This document shows positions 21,654-34,639 of a stretch of 64,000 nt of DNA, one piece after another. The translations under genes and the position numbers were made by a program. The first letter of the stretch is position 1; each line of letters begins with the position of its first letter. The DNA comes from Neckera pumila (taxonomy: Eukaryota > Streptophyta > Bryopsida > Hypnales > Neckeraceae), in contig OZ018415.1 of the NCBI GenBank assembly GCA_963969595.1, positions 8,866,001-8,930,000 on the forward strand, given 5' to 3'. The notes below the pieces were generated by a model. The model saw nothing but the letters and a program-made list of their open reading frames with translations, ran no database searches and was not told where the DNA came from.

Positions 21654-24600
21654 GTTTAACGGTATTAGGGAAGTTACTCTCCCAGACATGCAAGGTAGTG
21701 TCGAATCTCGTGGTATACGTCCTGGTGAGTAACATTTTCTGCAGCTGTTCCCTTATATCTCTTTCGAAATAAGGGCTAGGATAGGTAGGAGTGCAGTTTT
21801 GATTAGCTAACATTACGAAGATCGATTTTTCTTGCAGCACCGGTCTATTATGGATCCAAGATCTACGAGAGCACAACAGATGAAGCAGAAATTAGTTTCG
21901 AGGAAGAAAGAATCCGTCAACGAATCCAAGAGAAGGCCTCGCAGCCATTTTCTGCAGCATTTCAAGCTCCTGTGGCCTGCAACAATGAAAAGAACATGAC
22001 AAACTTGGTGAATATGGTGGACAAACAAAGATGGTTAAACAACGTGCATCAGACTCTTAGTAGGCCAGGCATCGGAATGAACTCCTCACCCTGCAAATTT
22101 CAAGAAAGAACTCAAAATGATCTCACCGACGACAAGGAATTGGTGGTAGTTGACATAATGTCGATGTTCAATCCACAGGCATCACGGAGAAATGTCAGCT
22201 TCGGACAGCATTGGGGTTCAGGCAGTGAGGCGCATTTGCATCATGACGGGGCAGCTACCTTGCACGCAAGGGACGTTGTGAGTTTTCGCAAAGATGGCAA
22301 TATAAGTAGAACTTATGCATTGAACGACGTGGCTCCTGAGGACGCAAAGGATATACAATGTATCTATATTAGCGATGAAGAAGAGATTGATACTAGGAAG
22401 AGCAAGAAGCAAAGGGTGTACATCACACCTATCTCCTCAGATGAAGGACCTGGTGTCAAAGACTGTGCAGGGTCAAGTGGTGGAACTACTCTTCACAGGT
22501 AAATCGACACTCTTATTTCTTGCTATGCAGGAGCGTTAGCCCTGATTGCGTCCATTGTGCGAAATCCCCGTCTCGGGGATCTTGATACACCAATTTCCTA
22601 CTGACTATGAGCTACTTGGAGGACTCTAATGACTTCGCATCTATTTTCTATTTTTGAACAGAAAATTTATGGAGCCTAGACTTCCAAAAAGAGAGTACAG
22701 AAAACCAGGAGGAAAAGTCTATCCATGGGATCGAGCACTGATAGAGGACTTTTTGACAAATTTGGACCCACCTTTATCAGATTATGAGGTGAGCTGATTG
22801 AAAAAACTTGATGTCTTAACCCCTAAATGCCCAAGGCCTTTTTTTCTGCCAAAAAACACCCAAAACTGCCATTTTTTTAGCAAAAATTAAAAATCTTTTT
22901 TTTGCACATCTAACCGTAGGATCTTACACCTAAGTAGTATGAGAATGTGTGGAAAAATTTTCAGAATTTTTGACCGCACAGATAGTAAGATATCTGCGTT
23001 TAAAGTGGAAAAAACAAGATTTTCAGCACATTGCGGGACCAGATTTTTGTACTTTAAACATTTTTAACTTAAAATTTTTGCACTACAGCGTTTTGAGCTT
23101 TAAATCTTTATAGTGGAGAACTGAGTTGAGAATCTAGGAAAAAAAAAAATTCAAAAAAACTTAATTTTCATTCTTTAAAAAATTGTTAAGTAGAAGTAGG
23201 TACAAGATAGAAGGAAAATCTAAAATATTCATATATTTTTGATGGAATTAAAATGCACTAATCCCAATGGTGAGATTGTTTTAGCAAGTAAACTAAACCA
23301 TTAAAGAAAAAAAATTGAAAAATTACAAAAATTGCATTCCGAAATGAATCCTACAAGTTATTTTTTTCAAGAAGATGCTCTAACTGCCCAAAAACGCATT
23401 TGTCCCCCGAAGGGACAATGGGCTTTTAGGGGTTAAGAAAAGCAGATAATTGAAAGATCAAGTTTGCTAGGAGGTTTCGATTGACTGAAGGTGTGTAGTC
23501 TGTGTCAAGAAGGCACACTTAAGAAGTTGGTGCGCTGACAGTCTAGTTAATGGCCTCAAGCCATAGTATTTCGTTCTTCGTTCCGAACATGCTCACCTCA
23601 CTTGCCTTTTGTTCAGGGGTACATTCATAGCTCCAAGAAGTATTCTGGGAAAGTGAGTCTGCGTTCTCTGCTTTCCAACAAGTCTGATGTGAGGAAAAGA
23701 TTGAAGAACACAACATTACAGCTGGGTACGTCTGAAGACAATGATACACTAGTGCAATATCTCTGGACTGAGTAAACCGGTCTTGAATGAAAGAAAGCCT
23801 GCTTGGGATTGCGATCAATCTCTGTGGAGAATAGTTTGGGGTCCATCCTTGCAATCTAGCCGATACGTTTTTTGCATACCTCATGAAACATGTATTAAAT
23901 CTGTCCTATAATTGTTACTATGAAATGCAGGCTGCCGCGATTATCAGTTGAAGAGTTGCGCAGGTCGGGGTGCATTTGGCCGAGTCTACATGGCTGAGGC
24001 TGTCGATACGACAGGAGATCATCAGTGCGTGGTTCTGAAAGTAAGAGTTGCCGGAGTTAAGCAGAAGTTGTGGGGATATTTAAAATATTGGTAGTTTCAC
24101 GGTATTCTGGCAATGTGAATTTCAAATAAAAGTTGTTAAGATTGCAGTTTCCTCCTAAATATGAGCTAACAGAGGAATGCACCGTTGTTTGTTTTTGCGA
24201 TTACTTAGAGATCTTGAAGTGTTGAAGTTTGTATACAAGGACTATGACTGGCGGGCTTATTGTGTGCCTTCACAATTTTATCATTCTAATTGATAGATTC
24301 CCTTTGTCGGCAAGTTACAAATTTTATTTGAGTGGTGCTTCAGGTTCAGAAGCCAGCTTGTCCCTGGGAGTTTTATACATATCGGCAGCTTGATATGCGG
24401 ATTCCTCCTGAGGAGGTACTTTCATTGCCGTAGACTTTGTCCGACGCCTTTGTCTTTCAAATCTGTGCTATTGGTCCAAACTATAATAATCAGGAAGCAC
24501 ATGCATATCAGGTCAAGCCTTTTTAGATCAGGACTTGAAGGATTTCGCTGTTGTGCTGATCCTGCAAAATCTGTTACTGGTTCTAAAGATGCACATTTGG

Positions 24601-26208
24601 ACGAGCTCAGAACACACATATATGCGGACTGTAGCTTCATGGAGTGCGACCTTGGTCAATTCGGAACACTTCAGGTATGCATTAAAGTATAAATATAATA
24701 TTTGGACCTATATATTTTTTCGAGGCATCTAGGTGCATAATTTAAGTTTGCATCGTGTGCACAAACAAAGCATCGCACTCGAGGTTGGCCTGCACGATCT
24801 GTGCTAATCGTAGCAATTTACTTCCTGGAGTGCAGGATGTTATTAACACCCATCACAGTAAGGGCCAACGAATGGATGAAGTTCTATGCATTTTCTATAC
24901 CATTGAAATGTTGCACATGCTGGAAAATCTGCACAAGGAAGGTCTCATCCATGGAGACTTCAAGCCAGACAATCTGCTCGTACGCTGTAGCAGGTCCAGA
25001 CCCCACCAGCCTACTTTCATACTCTGAAAAGTTTTGTTGTATTTGTCTCTAGAATCGGAATACAAGTAGAATCGGAATAAAGTAGTTTGTGGTAACGAAA
25101 TGCAGTACGGATGAAAACAAGAAGATTAAATCGTGGTTTTCTGGTTTTGTAGTGAGTGCCTAGGAGGGTGGGCTCCTGATAAGCCAGGCGCCTGGAAGCA
25201 GCAGGTCAGGGGCTCCCAGCAACTATCTCTTGAGGAGTAACCTGGTTGTTGTTGCTTAAATTAGTAATGAGATTAGTAGTTTCTTTAATTTGAGCGATGT
25301 ATTTCGTAGTACATTATTCTATTCTGAAGAGGGCTGTCCATTTGTAAGCAGGGTGTGTGCCTTATTGATTGGGGCCGCTCCATAGACTTCTCCCTTTTTG
25401 CTGAAGGAACTGAATTTGTGGGGGACTGCAAAACTGAAGGCTTTCGGTCCACAGAAATGATTGAGAAGAAACCCTGGACTTTTCAGGTAACGAGCCCCCG
25501 TATATTAGTAATAGCTTTTTAATAATCAGCAGATTCCTCCTGAACTGAGGAAGGTAATCATCAGCTAGTATGATTAGCTTAGTAACCTATTGCTGTATTG
25601 ATGCTGACACACGTTCATGATGTTCTGGTAGGTTGATACATATGGATTGTGTGGGGTAGTACACTGTCTTCTGCACGGAAGCTACTTGGAGATAGACAAT
25701 CGCTCAACCAGTGCTACCTCCCGCGTCATTAACCGGCCTAAAGCGCCTTACAAAAGGTATTATAACGTTGCTTAACTTTTCTGTATTATAGTCATCATTC
25801 ATTAGTACTCCCTGTCTTAAAATAATACCGGTGTTTCCTTTGTAAACTACAATGGAAACATTGGTATTATTTTGAAACAGAGGGAGTACTTGCTAAGACC
25901 ACATATAAGTGATGTGCTTGGTCAGTAGATTTTGTGGAGATGGATTTGTCAGCTTGTTTCATTTATACATGGTGCAGCCTAATTTGAAAGTGTATTAAGT
26001 TCCCAAAGCATGCGGCAGGTATTGGAACGTGTTTTTATGGCAGTATTTTTTCGAGACGCTGCTAAATCTGACTACCAGCAGGAGCTGTGACACGTTGAAT
26101 CACTTGCGTGGTGCATTTGAGACTTATTTACGCAGTGATCCAGGTTTGATGAACAAATTGAGAGAATTACTGGTGAAGCAAAACACTTCGCTTTTCAGTA
26201 GCTTGTGA
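21654..26208 (+). CDS. BUB1: BUB1-type mitotic checkpoint kinase (5' end unresolved)
   Basis: Exons: 21654-21724, 21838-22498, 22662-22788, 23617-23725, 23931-24040, 24345-24416, one ending at 24674 (start uncertain, 24527-24606), 24836-24993, 25153-25204, 25352-25486, 25632-25756, 26019-26208. All other junctions are GT-AG with matching phase, giving about 630 residues plus an unseen N-terminus. The middle region has FEEERIRQRIQ and VVVDIMSMF, as in plant BUB1/BUBR1 proteins, then YSGKVSLRSL just before the kinase domain. Kinase motifs: GRGAFGRVY glycine loop, VVLKVQKPACPWEFY with the ATP lysine, HGDFKPDN catalytic loop, and LIDWGRSID in place of DFG, all as in active BUB1 kinases. Family role: kinetochore kinase of the spindle checkpoint and centromere cohesion. 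One intron carries a TTAA element and another a Stowaway-like hairpin. Kinase identity is firm; the start is not. Confidence 0.88.
22816..23436 (+). mobile_element. Family I TTAA element, subfamily B, in a BUB1 intron
   Basis: A 621 bp element with ends TTAACCCCTAAATGCC and GCTTTTAGGGGTTAA, lying wholly in the intron between 22788 and 23617. It is an internally shortened relative of the 2106 copy: it matches on both sides but lacks the segment around AACTTTTTTTCCCGGG. It adds no splice-site damage to the flanking exons. Confidence 0.87.
25808..25886. mobile_element. Stowaway-like MITE hairpin in a BUB1 intron
   Basis: 79 bp flanked by TA on both sides. Ends are CTCCCTGTCTTAAAATAATA and its near-complement TATTATTTTGAAACAGAGGG. 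CTCCCTCYGT ends and a TA duplication mark Stowaway (Tc1/mariner) MITEs. The whole element can fold into one hairpin around a GTGTTTCCTTTG...CAATGGAAAC core. Confidence 0.85.
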
Positions 26209-27204
26209 ATGGAACACTGGCTCGCCGTTCTGCATGATAGCGACGTGACTTGGATATCTCATTAGCTTTTTTTCTCCCTTGGTCAAATCTTTTTTTACTT
26301 CAAGCGTGGAGATTTTTCAGCTTCAGCTTAGACAGACAGTCTTCGTTAGTATACTATTATCAAAACCCACCTTGACAAGCTTCTGGAGTTTTACCAGTCT
26401 TGTCATACTGGATTGCATACGACTATACAAGTGGGTTGATGAATGTGTGCTCGAGTCGATAGGGCTACTATTGTACCCGTCCACTTCAAAAGGCTACCTT
26501 GCAGAACCTTTGTTTCATAGATGCTTTGAAATCGGTTGCATGATGTTGAGTCTTACCTAAGCTATTTAAGAACCGTTTATTTCATGACATTGTTCAAGCC
26601 GTTGCGTCACTAACTAGACCTACATGATTGGATATCTCAGAACTTCAGAAGGATGCTATTTCTCAATTCCTCATGAACTCTTTTACTGTAAACATCAATT
26701 TTGTACTTAAAACTCATGATACAGTACTATCCCCAAGGCCTCTAAGTATCTGAATCGGTGTACCAATTGTTAAGTAAAGATTGGAAGTACAAAGTGTTTG
26801 AGAGGGGATTGTTGCAGTAGAACCATTGGGCACAAGCACTACTGTGTCAGAGTGCCCAACAGAACGTATATATCCTAGCAGTCCTACCTATCCAGTCATT
26901 ACTGACACTGAGTTTTAGGAATTGTCTCATTATGTTTGAAATTTGAATGGGGCGTACTGCTCTGTCGCTTCTGCAGCTTGTTAGTACGTGGGCCAATTCA
27001 TGGCCGCACTTATCTGAACAATTTATGGAACTTTTCTGCAGCACAGTAACCTACAGTAGTGAAGTTGTTAGCTTCTCGCGTACGATAAGTTATTTCTTCA
27101 TTCTCTTCAGCTCTCTGCATGCTGTAACTTAGCTGCAATCACCCAAGGCTACAATTTATCTTTCTCTCATTTTAGGTTTCTCACATCAATCTGCGCACAC
27201 CTCT
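26209..27204. other. 3' flank of the BUB1-type gene
   Basis: Probable 3' untranslated region followed by unremarkable sequence. Open frames at 26279-26560 and 26847-27132 show no recognisable similarity and are taken as chance. Confidence 0.4.
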
Positions 27205-27435
27205 CATTTGGAAAATTTCAGCCCTTGAAGGGGCCACAAGCTCTGCACCCGAGCGGTGCAATTATGGAAATTTAAATAAAAAATTATTTAAAAAAAATTG
27301 GGGCACTCATGTTGCATTAAATTTTTTTGCATATATTAAATTTTATTAAATTTTTAAATTCTTTCTGTGATTGCGCCACGAGGTGCCAAAAATCAAACAT
27401 TGGCGGCCTCTTTCACGTTGAAACTTTTCCTAATG
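27205..27435. mobile_element. Family III TIR element, 231 bp
   Basis: The left end CATTTGGAAAATTTCAGCCC and the right end GTTGAAACTTTTCCTAATG are long inverted repeats around an AT-rich centre. GGTGCAATTATGG and ATTGCGCCACGAGGTGCC mark the inner edges. Flanks are CACCTCT and CATGTAT, showing no target duplication. The same family is at 40150, 41824, 54890 and 60795. Confidence 0.8.
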
Positions 27436-29488
27436 CATGTATGTGCCTGTAGAAGACAACCTCCTCTTTCTTTACTAGAAGGGCAAGGTTGCCATATAGG
27501 ATTTCAAAGATTGCAACTTCGAATTCTGAATTTTCGATGTAAGATAGGCGCACCCATAAGCGTCAATCTAAGAGTTTTGAACATGATGAGTATTAATAAA
27601 TAGCTAGAAAATTATAGAATCCTATTAAGAACAGAAAAATAATGAGTTTGCAATTTTGAATGTATTTTTTCGATACTGTGAGAATAAGTTATGAATTTTT
27701 AAAGAGCAGACTGCCATTGTACCTATAACCACTATCAAGCTTTCAGGTTCACATGTTGTACATCCTTGTCATAACATCTATTTACTTCCAAAGAGTTTCC
27801 AAGATTTCAGAGCTGACGATTATGGGGACAACATTGCTTATGGGTGCGCCTACCTTAGGTGAGGATCATTTGCTCGGGTAGTGGGTACCCATTTCCAGTG
27901 ATGGTAAAATGGACACATTAATGGCACCATGTAATCAACAGTGGTACCTCCAAGGGTGCGGACAGTTCAGTTATAAAGCACCACACTTGAAATTGACAGG
28001 ACACTTTTGTCTTCACTAAATAGCAGGGTTAGTATTAATTAACACTTTAAGGGATATTAAAGAGTTAATGGTAATAACTAATAAGAGACCCCAAGTCCGA
28101 CTGAGTCACTGAGCCAGGTTTGCAAAGCGAGGCTGACCGAGACGAGAGAGAAATCAGGAATCAATGCACTTGCAGCTTCTGAATTTGTTGCTTGCACAGC
28201 GACGTTGCAGATCACTTGTTGCAGCAGCAGCAGCAGTACGTGACAGCACTTGATCATCGCAGGATAATAAGCGGCAGGAGCAGCTGCAGCTCAGGCTTCC
28301 CCTGCCATCCCTCCCTGCCGCCCTCGATTGCTCAGACCGGAGCAACGCTCGCATTTCAAACTGGGACTAATCTCGCCGATGATCAATCAAACTGAATTTA
28401 ATTAATATCGTGGGAGACAATTTCTGGCAGCAATTCAAACAGAAACAGAGTCAAGAAGAAATCTATGAGCATAGGCTGCTTTTCGAGCTTTAGCCCTGTG
28501 CAATGGCGTTAGTTGCATGTACACTCGATCGCGCCTTCTTATCATAATCGCAATGTAGCTTGACTTGGCACGGAAGTGGTCATTAGCTCCACTATGTCTC
28601 TGTTCCATATTATGCTTGATCGGATCAATACAGAGTCATTGAATTTGAGATTGATTAAGCGAGCTGCTTGTTGCTTGCGAATGGTCGTCCGTCGTCGTGG
28701 TAACTGAATGCCGGTGAAAGGAGAGAGAGAGAAAGAGAGGTGGAGGATTTAAGAAGAGTTTTAATATTATTTTGAAATAGTCATATGAGTATTTTCGTAC
28801 AATACGGGAGTCAAATCCGCTGTTCTTCTTTAGGTCGTGTTTTGCACAATGCGGAGAGGAGCAATTCTTCTTTAATAAGGAGGGATCATGCTGCCGCTAT
28901 AGCTCGTGGCGGTCGAAAGCTCGTAATGGAAAGGTGCGGATGAGGGAGAGTTGCGGCAGGAAGGGAGGGGCTGAATGTCGCTCTAGCGATGGTCGTGAGC
29001 TCATTGTCAAGGTGATTTGAAAGTTATGTTCTTTCACAAGGTGAGCTTTACTTCGTAATTGTTTTGCATTAGTTCATAGGAGGCCATGGCGGCAACGCGA
29101 TGTTTAAACAATGGTCAAAAGTGAGCATTCACGATTCTATCGTGGTGTGATGCTAGGGATGCATCAAATTGAAAAATTCTAGTGGCAGCTATCTCTGAAG
29201 TGGTTGAAGTTCTTCCAGTTCTGGTGGCACAACAGCGAAGGCTCTGGGTAATTGACTTAGGTTTGGTTAAGCGGAGGTTGCCGTAGTGTCATTGTGATCT
29301 AGTTGCAGAGTGAAGATTGACCGCCGGAGAGGTTAAGTCAAATTCCCTGAAAGTGAAGCGTCGAAGTGATCCTTAGCCCTCGGTGATCAGTGGCAATTGC
29401 TCGGTAGTGTTAAATGGTTCCCCGTTGCATGCAACAGGCAGAGGCTAAAACCAAGCAATTTGGAAGCGACGCCGTGTAGGAAAGAAGG
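27436..29488. other. 5' flank of the FPP gene
   Basis: No gene seen up to about 28100. From there composition becomes gene-like and the sequence probably holds the promoter and 5' untranslated region of the FPP gene. It includes CAG repeats near 28222 and a GA tract at 28720-28740. Open frames on both strands at 28154-28395 are unrecognised. Confidence 0.4.
28720..28740. promoter_or_regulatory. GA-rich tract upstream of FPP
   Basis: A run of GAGAGAGAGAGAAAGAGAGG about 750 bp upstream of the FPP start. Such tracts are common in plant 5' regions and are bound by BPC-type GAGA factors; a role here is inference only. Confidence 0.3.
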
Positions 29489-32400
29489 ATGGACAAAGAA
29501 ATAGAAAAACGGCGAAGCTGGCTTCGGAAGAAGAAGAATGGCTTCGGCGAGGGCGGAACCTCTCCGACTCCGGTGAAGCTTTTCGACGAACAGGTCTGTT
29601 AATGTGTTCTAGTCTCCTGTAGGCAATGCCGAAGCTGCAGCTCTTGAAATGGATTACTCTTCAGAGTTGACAGAATCCGGCATCATTGGTCCAGATTCCT
29701 TTTGGAACGAGGCATATTCTGTTGCTATTCTAGTTTGTATAATGACTTCACAACCATCTTGCCATCCTTATATAGTAGTATGGATGGTAAGATGGTTTCA
29801 TGTTCACATTCCAGATTTCATCGAGACTTTTTCTCGTTGTCCAAACCTTAAGAAATCGTCAAGCACATGTCTTGTCGTACTGGCAGGAAGTCGCCAGAAT
29901 ACTCGAAGACCAGGTGCGAAGCCAGCAAGAGCAGATAGATTGTACTCTTCGTGAAGTTGACGAGAAGTATTCTCAGAAAGAAAAGACGATAAATGAGAAG
30001 TTGGACTCCGTGAGCAAGAAACTCTCGTCTGCCCTTGCAGAGATTAATGCCAAGGATAACCTGGTCAAGCAACACATTAAAGTCTCTGAAGAGGCTGTGA
30101 TTGGTAAGCTTTACGTACTTCATAGACCTGCCTGTTTCAAATCCTCCAATTGAATGAATTACCTTTATGTGTGTTGGAATTGAGGTCAGAGTTGGACTTG
30201 GATTTGGATTTATAATTCCGAGGCCTTTATGGTTCTGCGTTCAGGCTGGGAGAGGGTGGAGATTGAGTCAGCGGCGATTAGACTACAACGTGATGTTGCG
30301 ATTCAACAAAAGCTGGCAGCGGAGGACCGTGTGCAACATCTGGATGGTGCATTGAACGAGGTTAGGAAGCAGCTTCGTAGTGGTCGTGAGGAACTAGAGC
30401 AGCGCATTTACGAAATAATGGTGACAAAGACACGAGAGTTTGACAATCTCCGAGAAGAGATGGAATTGAAATTGGGGGAAGCATCTCACAGTTTGGCTCA
30501 AATGCGAACCGAGCTCATGGAGTCGCGAGCTGAAAATGCGGTTCTCTCTAACGCCTTGCAGGTATAGACTGGAATTGTACGATCGCCTTACTCTTGAAAC
30601 TGCATTATCGTTGCAATGTTGGCACATCTATTGCATTTTTTTTGCAATTCTATTTTCTTGGTTGACATGTTTCCTTGGTGATTTCGATTCAGGAGCGTTC
30701 GCGAGCTCTAGCAGTAGTCAAGGATGCAAAGACGCTTGCTGAGACCAACATGAATGTTCTTCAGGTAACAAATGTAACAGTTTGTGCGTGCAAACACGAG
30801 TTTTGATTGCTCTAATCAATTTGATAAATTGAAAGTCAAAAGACTTTCATACTGGATCATAGTAAAGAATGACTCGGCAAATTGATGCGAATTTGGACTC
30901 TCAATTTCATCTTTTTTCCTCAGTTCATAGTTTGAAAATTTGTACAAATACGATAGATTTTGGTTAGCGTGAGTTTAATTCTATAAAGTGGGCTTTGCCA
31001 TTAAAGACTGGAGGTAGGAGAGGAAGCCTGAGGTGGTTATAAGTGGAACTGAATTTCTTACTAGAACCTGCCCAAGCAGGAATCTGTGAAGAATGATTTA
31101 CAGTCTCAGAATTTTATATAATTTTGAAACTCGTGTAGGTGCGTCTGGAAGGAATGGAGAAAGATAATGTTGGCCTCAAGTATGATATTCGCCTGGTAAC
31201 CAAAGGACTTGAGGCTCGAACGTCAGAGCTTGAGCATGCCAGGAAACAACTTGCATGCTCGGATGTGACGTCCAAACAACTCGCAGAAGCTTTGAAGAAG
31301 GTCAGCAAGCTTAGCGAAGAATGCAACCGCCTTCGCATCTTGGTCCGCAAGAAGACTCCAAGTAGGGCTTCTCTCTACCAACTCAATTCCCACACTGGTT
31401 TCCATGTTGTGAGTATTAGTATTATGAACCTTATCTACCAGGTTCCTAGCTTTCTGTGAGTAAGTTATCGTGTGGGTTCAACATTCTCGTGTTCAGGCAA
31501 CGCAGCAATGACGCGGTTAAAGCAGGATATGGATCCTCTGGGATCAGATTCTGGGAGAAGTCCACGCAGGAGAGCTCTGGGAAGAAGTCAAACAGGAGTG
31601 GACCACATATCTCAACAAGAAGAAGAGAATATGCAGTTGTGTCTGGTAGCTAATGCTCCAGCCGAGAAGATTCTAAATCTGCAGGAAGAAACTCGAATGC
31701 TCAAGGAAGTTTTGTACAAGCGGAGCGATGAGTTGCAAGAAGCTAAGATCCTGTGTGCAAAAACCACCAGTCGTCTATCATCTGTGGAAGAGGAAGTTGA
31801 GGCTTTGAGATTAGGTATGCTCCTGCTCATTCCTACCCTGTATCCAGAACTATCATGGATTGAGCAATTAAGGTGGGCTTGATGCATACTAAATCAATGT
31901 CTTCGTGTAACTTCGCAGCTTCGAGATCAGCATTACAAGTGGAGAAAGTATCACCTGAGGAATGGACATCGAACCGGAACGAGTTGTCCTCGAAAACATT
32001 GTCCTCGACACGAGACTCACTGAACTTCGAACTTATGGACGATTTTGAAGAAATGGAACGTTTGACAAATTCTCAGTCTCAGGTGCATTCTTCATACGGC
32101 TCCGAGCATATAGTGGAGGCTGCTCTTGCATTCGGTGCTGCTGAAGATTTAACTCTCAAGCTTCGTATTTCTAGCCTAGAAGAGGCACTCGTAGTGAAGG
32201 AACGAGATCTTGAAGCAGCAAACCGCATGTGCCATGAGCTCGGTGCAAAGCTTACTGTAGCCGAGAAACAGCTTGTATTCTTGCAACGTAAAAATACAGC
32301 TAACGAACAATCGGTTTTTGATCTGCAAGGACAAGTGGACTCTTTGCTGGAAAGTCAAGCTCATTCAAGGAAGTGTGATGGGGAGCTTTTTTTTGCTGTC

Positions 32401-34327
32401 CAAAAACTAGTTCACATCACTAAAGCCTTGGCCCAAGCTACTGGAACTGAATCTGAACCTACTGCAACATCAGAGCAGCGGGAGTCAAGTCTCTCTACGA
32501 GCAATTCCATTGTCATGTCTTTGCATTGGCAGGACACGAGGTTGGACACTTTAATGAGTAGCCTGATGCTATCTGCGAATGCGTTTCTCCAAACTGGAGC
32601 AGATGTTTTTAATTTTGTTGTAGAGTTCGCGACCACCCTGGATTACATTTTAGTGTTACAAGGTGCCGCACTTGAGAACTTGCGAAATGACCGTGACACT
32701 TCTGCTAGTGAATGGCTGGCAATTTCTACGAACTTGGAATCGGCGAGAGGTCAGATATCTCAGAAGGAAGAAGAGTTGTGCAGAATACGAGCAGAGCAAG
32801 CAGATGCGGAGATGAAGGTTCAAGTGGAAATGGAGCGACTTCCTCAATTTGAAGCTGAAATTATGCAACTGAAGGCGGATAAAAATGAACTGGAGAACAA
32901 TTTATTAGATATGGACCAACACCTCGTTAAGGCTAATGAGAGAGTGGAAGGCTTGAAGGTACGGTTGAAAGAAGCCGAGCGTCTTGTAACCGATTTGCAA
33001 ACACGGCAGGTACGTATTCTTACTCGCTCAAAATCAATGAAATGGATTTGATTTTTGGCCATTTTGATTACACCATGTTCTTGGAATTGACAGATACTGA
33101 TACTCGATTAGCAAGTTGCTTAGGTGATAATTGAGGTCATGTGCAGGCTGCACAAGACAATGAGAAGGAAGAGGACTTGCTAGAACGTGAATTACTCGAA
33201 TTGTCAACTCCAAGTCGTAGGCTAGAAGCGAGCATGAGAACTACAGACGCTGAAATGCATCAGCTTCATGATAAAGTGGCAGCTTTGGAAGTGGAGCTGC
33301 ATGGAGAACGGCAGCGACACCAGGAGGTTGTGTCAAAGCTTGAAGATCTTCAAGAGCAAATACATAGGTTCGTTTCTCACATTTATATCTAAGTGCTCGT
33401 ACTAAGCGCTCACCAGTTAGAAAATATCTATCCGTGTCCCCCATGCTTTATATTTAGAATAATGACTGATAGGAATAATCGACCTTGCATCAGGGGAGTT
33501 GGGCAAATGGATCATTACCGAGGACACGCAAATAACAAGGATAGTGAGCGGTTGGAACTCGCATTGGTGGAGAATGATGCAACCAAAAGTGCAAGGAAGG
33601 TATTGAATCCTAAAACCTTGATATTTTGTACATTTACGAGTATTGAATCATACTGCCATACCTCGACTTGAAACTAATATAATTTGGGGCTCATTACACT
33701 CCTGCAATGTCCAACTTCCAGGAGCAGGAAATAGCCGCAGCTGCCCTAGCAGAGTGCCAGAGCACTATCTTAGCCCTTGGTAAGCAGTTGGAGGTACTTG
33801 GGCTTCAAGAAGCTCCGACCGAGCTGACCCTGGTTAATTCGCTTGCCTCTCCGAATTCCATTGAGAAAATGACCCGTAATATGGAGTTTCTTCGCTCTCA
33901 AGCGGATGATTGTTCCGCTCCCCCTGCAGCAGCTCCGAGGACCAGTCTAATGTGGGCTCCAAGATCAGACCGCCCTGCCTTCCCAGGTCTCTATTATCGA
34001 CAAAACAATAATAATGGCACAGGATACAAGAATGGCACAAACACATCAACAGATGGGCCTATGCTTCTAAACATTGAATTGCCAGATCCCTCCATTCCTG
34101 ATTCAACACCTGCGTCACCCGCACGTATTCTTCGAAGCGTTCGGACCATCCGTGGAGCGACTTCCATGAAAGCTTCAGAACATGACAAAAGTATAAATTC
34201 AACTAATGTTGAAGGAGTAAGTCTTGATTCAATTAGCTGCACAACATCGACATTCAGACAATTCTACTCCAGGTCGCAAAGTGAGACTAGTATGTCTTCT
34301 GACAATTCTAATCCTGGACCAGTTTAA
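29489..34327 (+). CDS. FPP: Filament-like plant protein (FPP), long coiled coil
   Basis: Ten exons: 29489-29593, 29887-30103, 30245-30561, 30693-30764, 31139-31361, 31497-31814, 31919-33009, 33147-33367, 33494-33599, 33722-34327. All junctions are GT-AG, in phase, and give 1091 residues, within the usual size for long FPPs. The start MDKEIEKRRSWLRKKK resembles the FPP opening (MD-R-RSW-WKKK). Landmarks in order: AKDNLVKQHIKVSEEAV then GWERVE; a SEECNRLRILVRKK motif; AAMTRLKQDM; the MDDFEEMERL motif in the middle; and near the end LHDKVAALEVELHGE and AALAECQSTILALGKQLE. Nearly all of it is heptad-rich coiled coil, apart from a Ser/Pro-rich tail. FPPs are plant-specific structural proteins; a tomato member binds the nuclear-envelope WPP protein MAF1, and others are linked to cortical microtubules. 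No transposon interrupts this gene, unlike its neighbours. Confidence 0.93.
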
Positions 34328-34639
34328 TATTCATATATAAAGCCTCCATAAGAATGGTTAATAATGTCTCTACATAGGAATGATTTGCATATATTTATCA
34401 CTTTTGTTCCTTAAAAGTGACTCAAAGTGCTAATCGATGGCGAAAGTTATTATTGCTTTAGCCAAAGGCTGCTGCTGCCAATTTGCGGCTGTGCGTTAGT
34501 TGTGAATCTAAATGAGAGTTGCTTTTTCTTGTAAGACCTGGGCAGCCCTTGCTGCTATGTACATAGAGTAATTGCACTTTCAGTGTGTATACGTACAAAT
34601 GAATTCTCAATGATACCCAACCCAAACAGTTTACATTAT

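Noticed and set aside
22816..23436. Possible alternative exon of the BUB1-type gene
   Set aside because: The stretch is a family I TTAA element with defined ends, stops in all frames and no fit to the protein family.
31114..33062. Several minus-strand open frames opposite the FPP exons
   Set aside because: They are shadows of the heptad-rich coding strand; the plus strand has consistent splicing and family similarity throughout.
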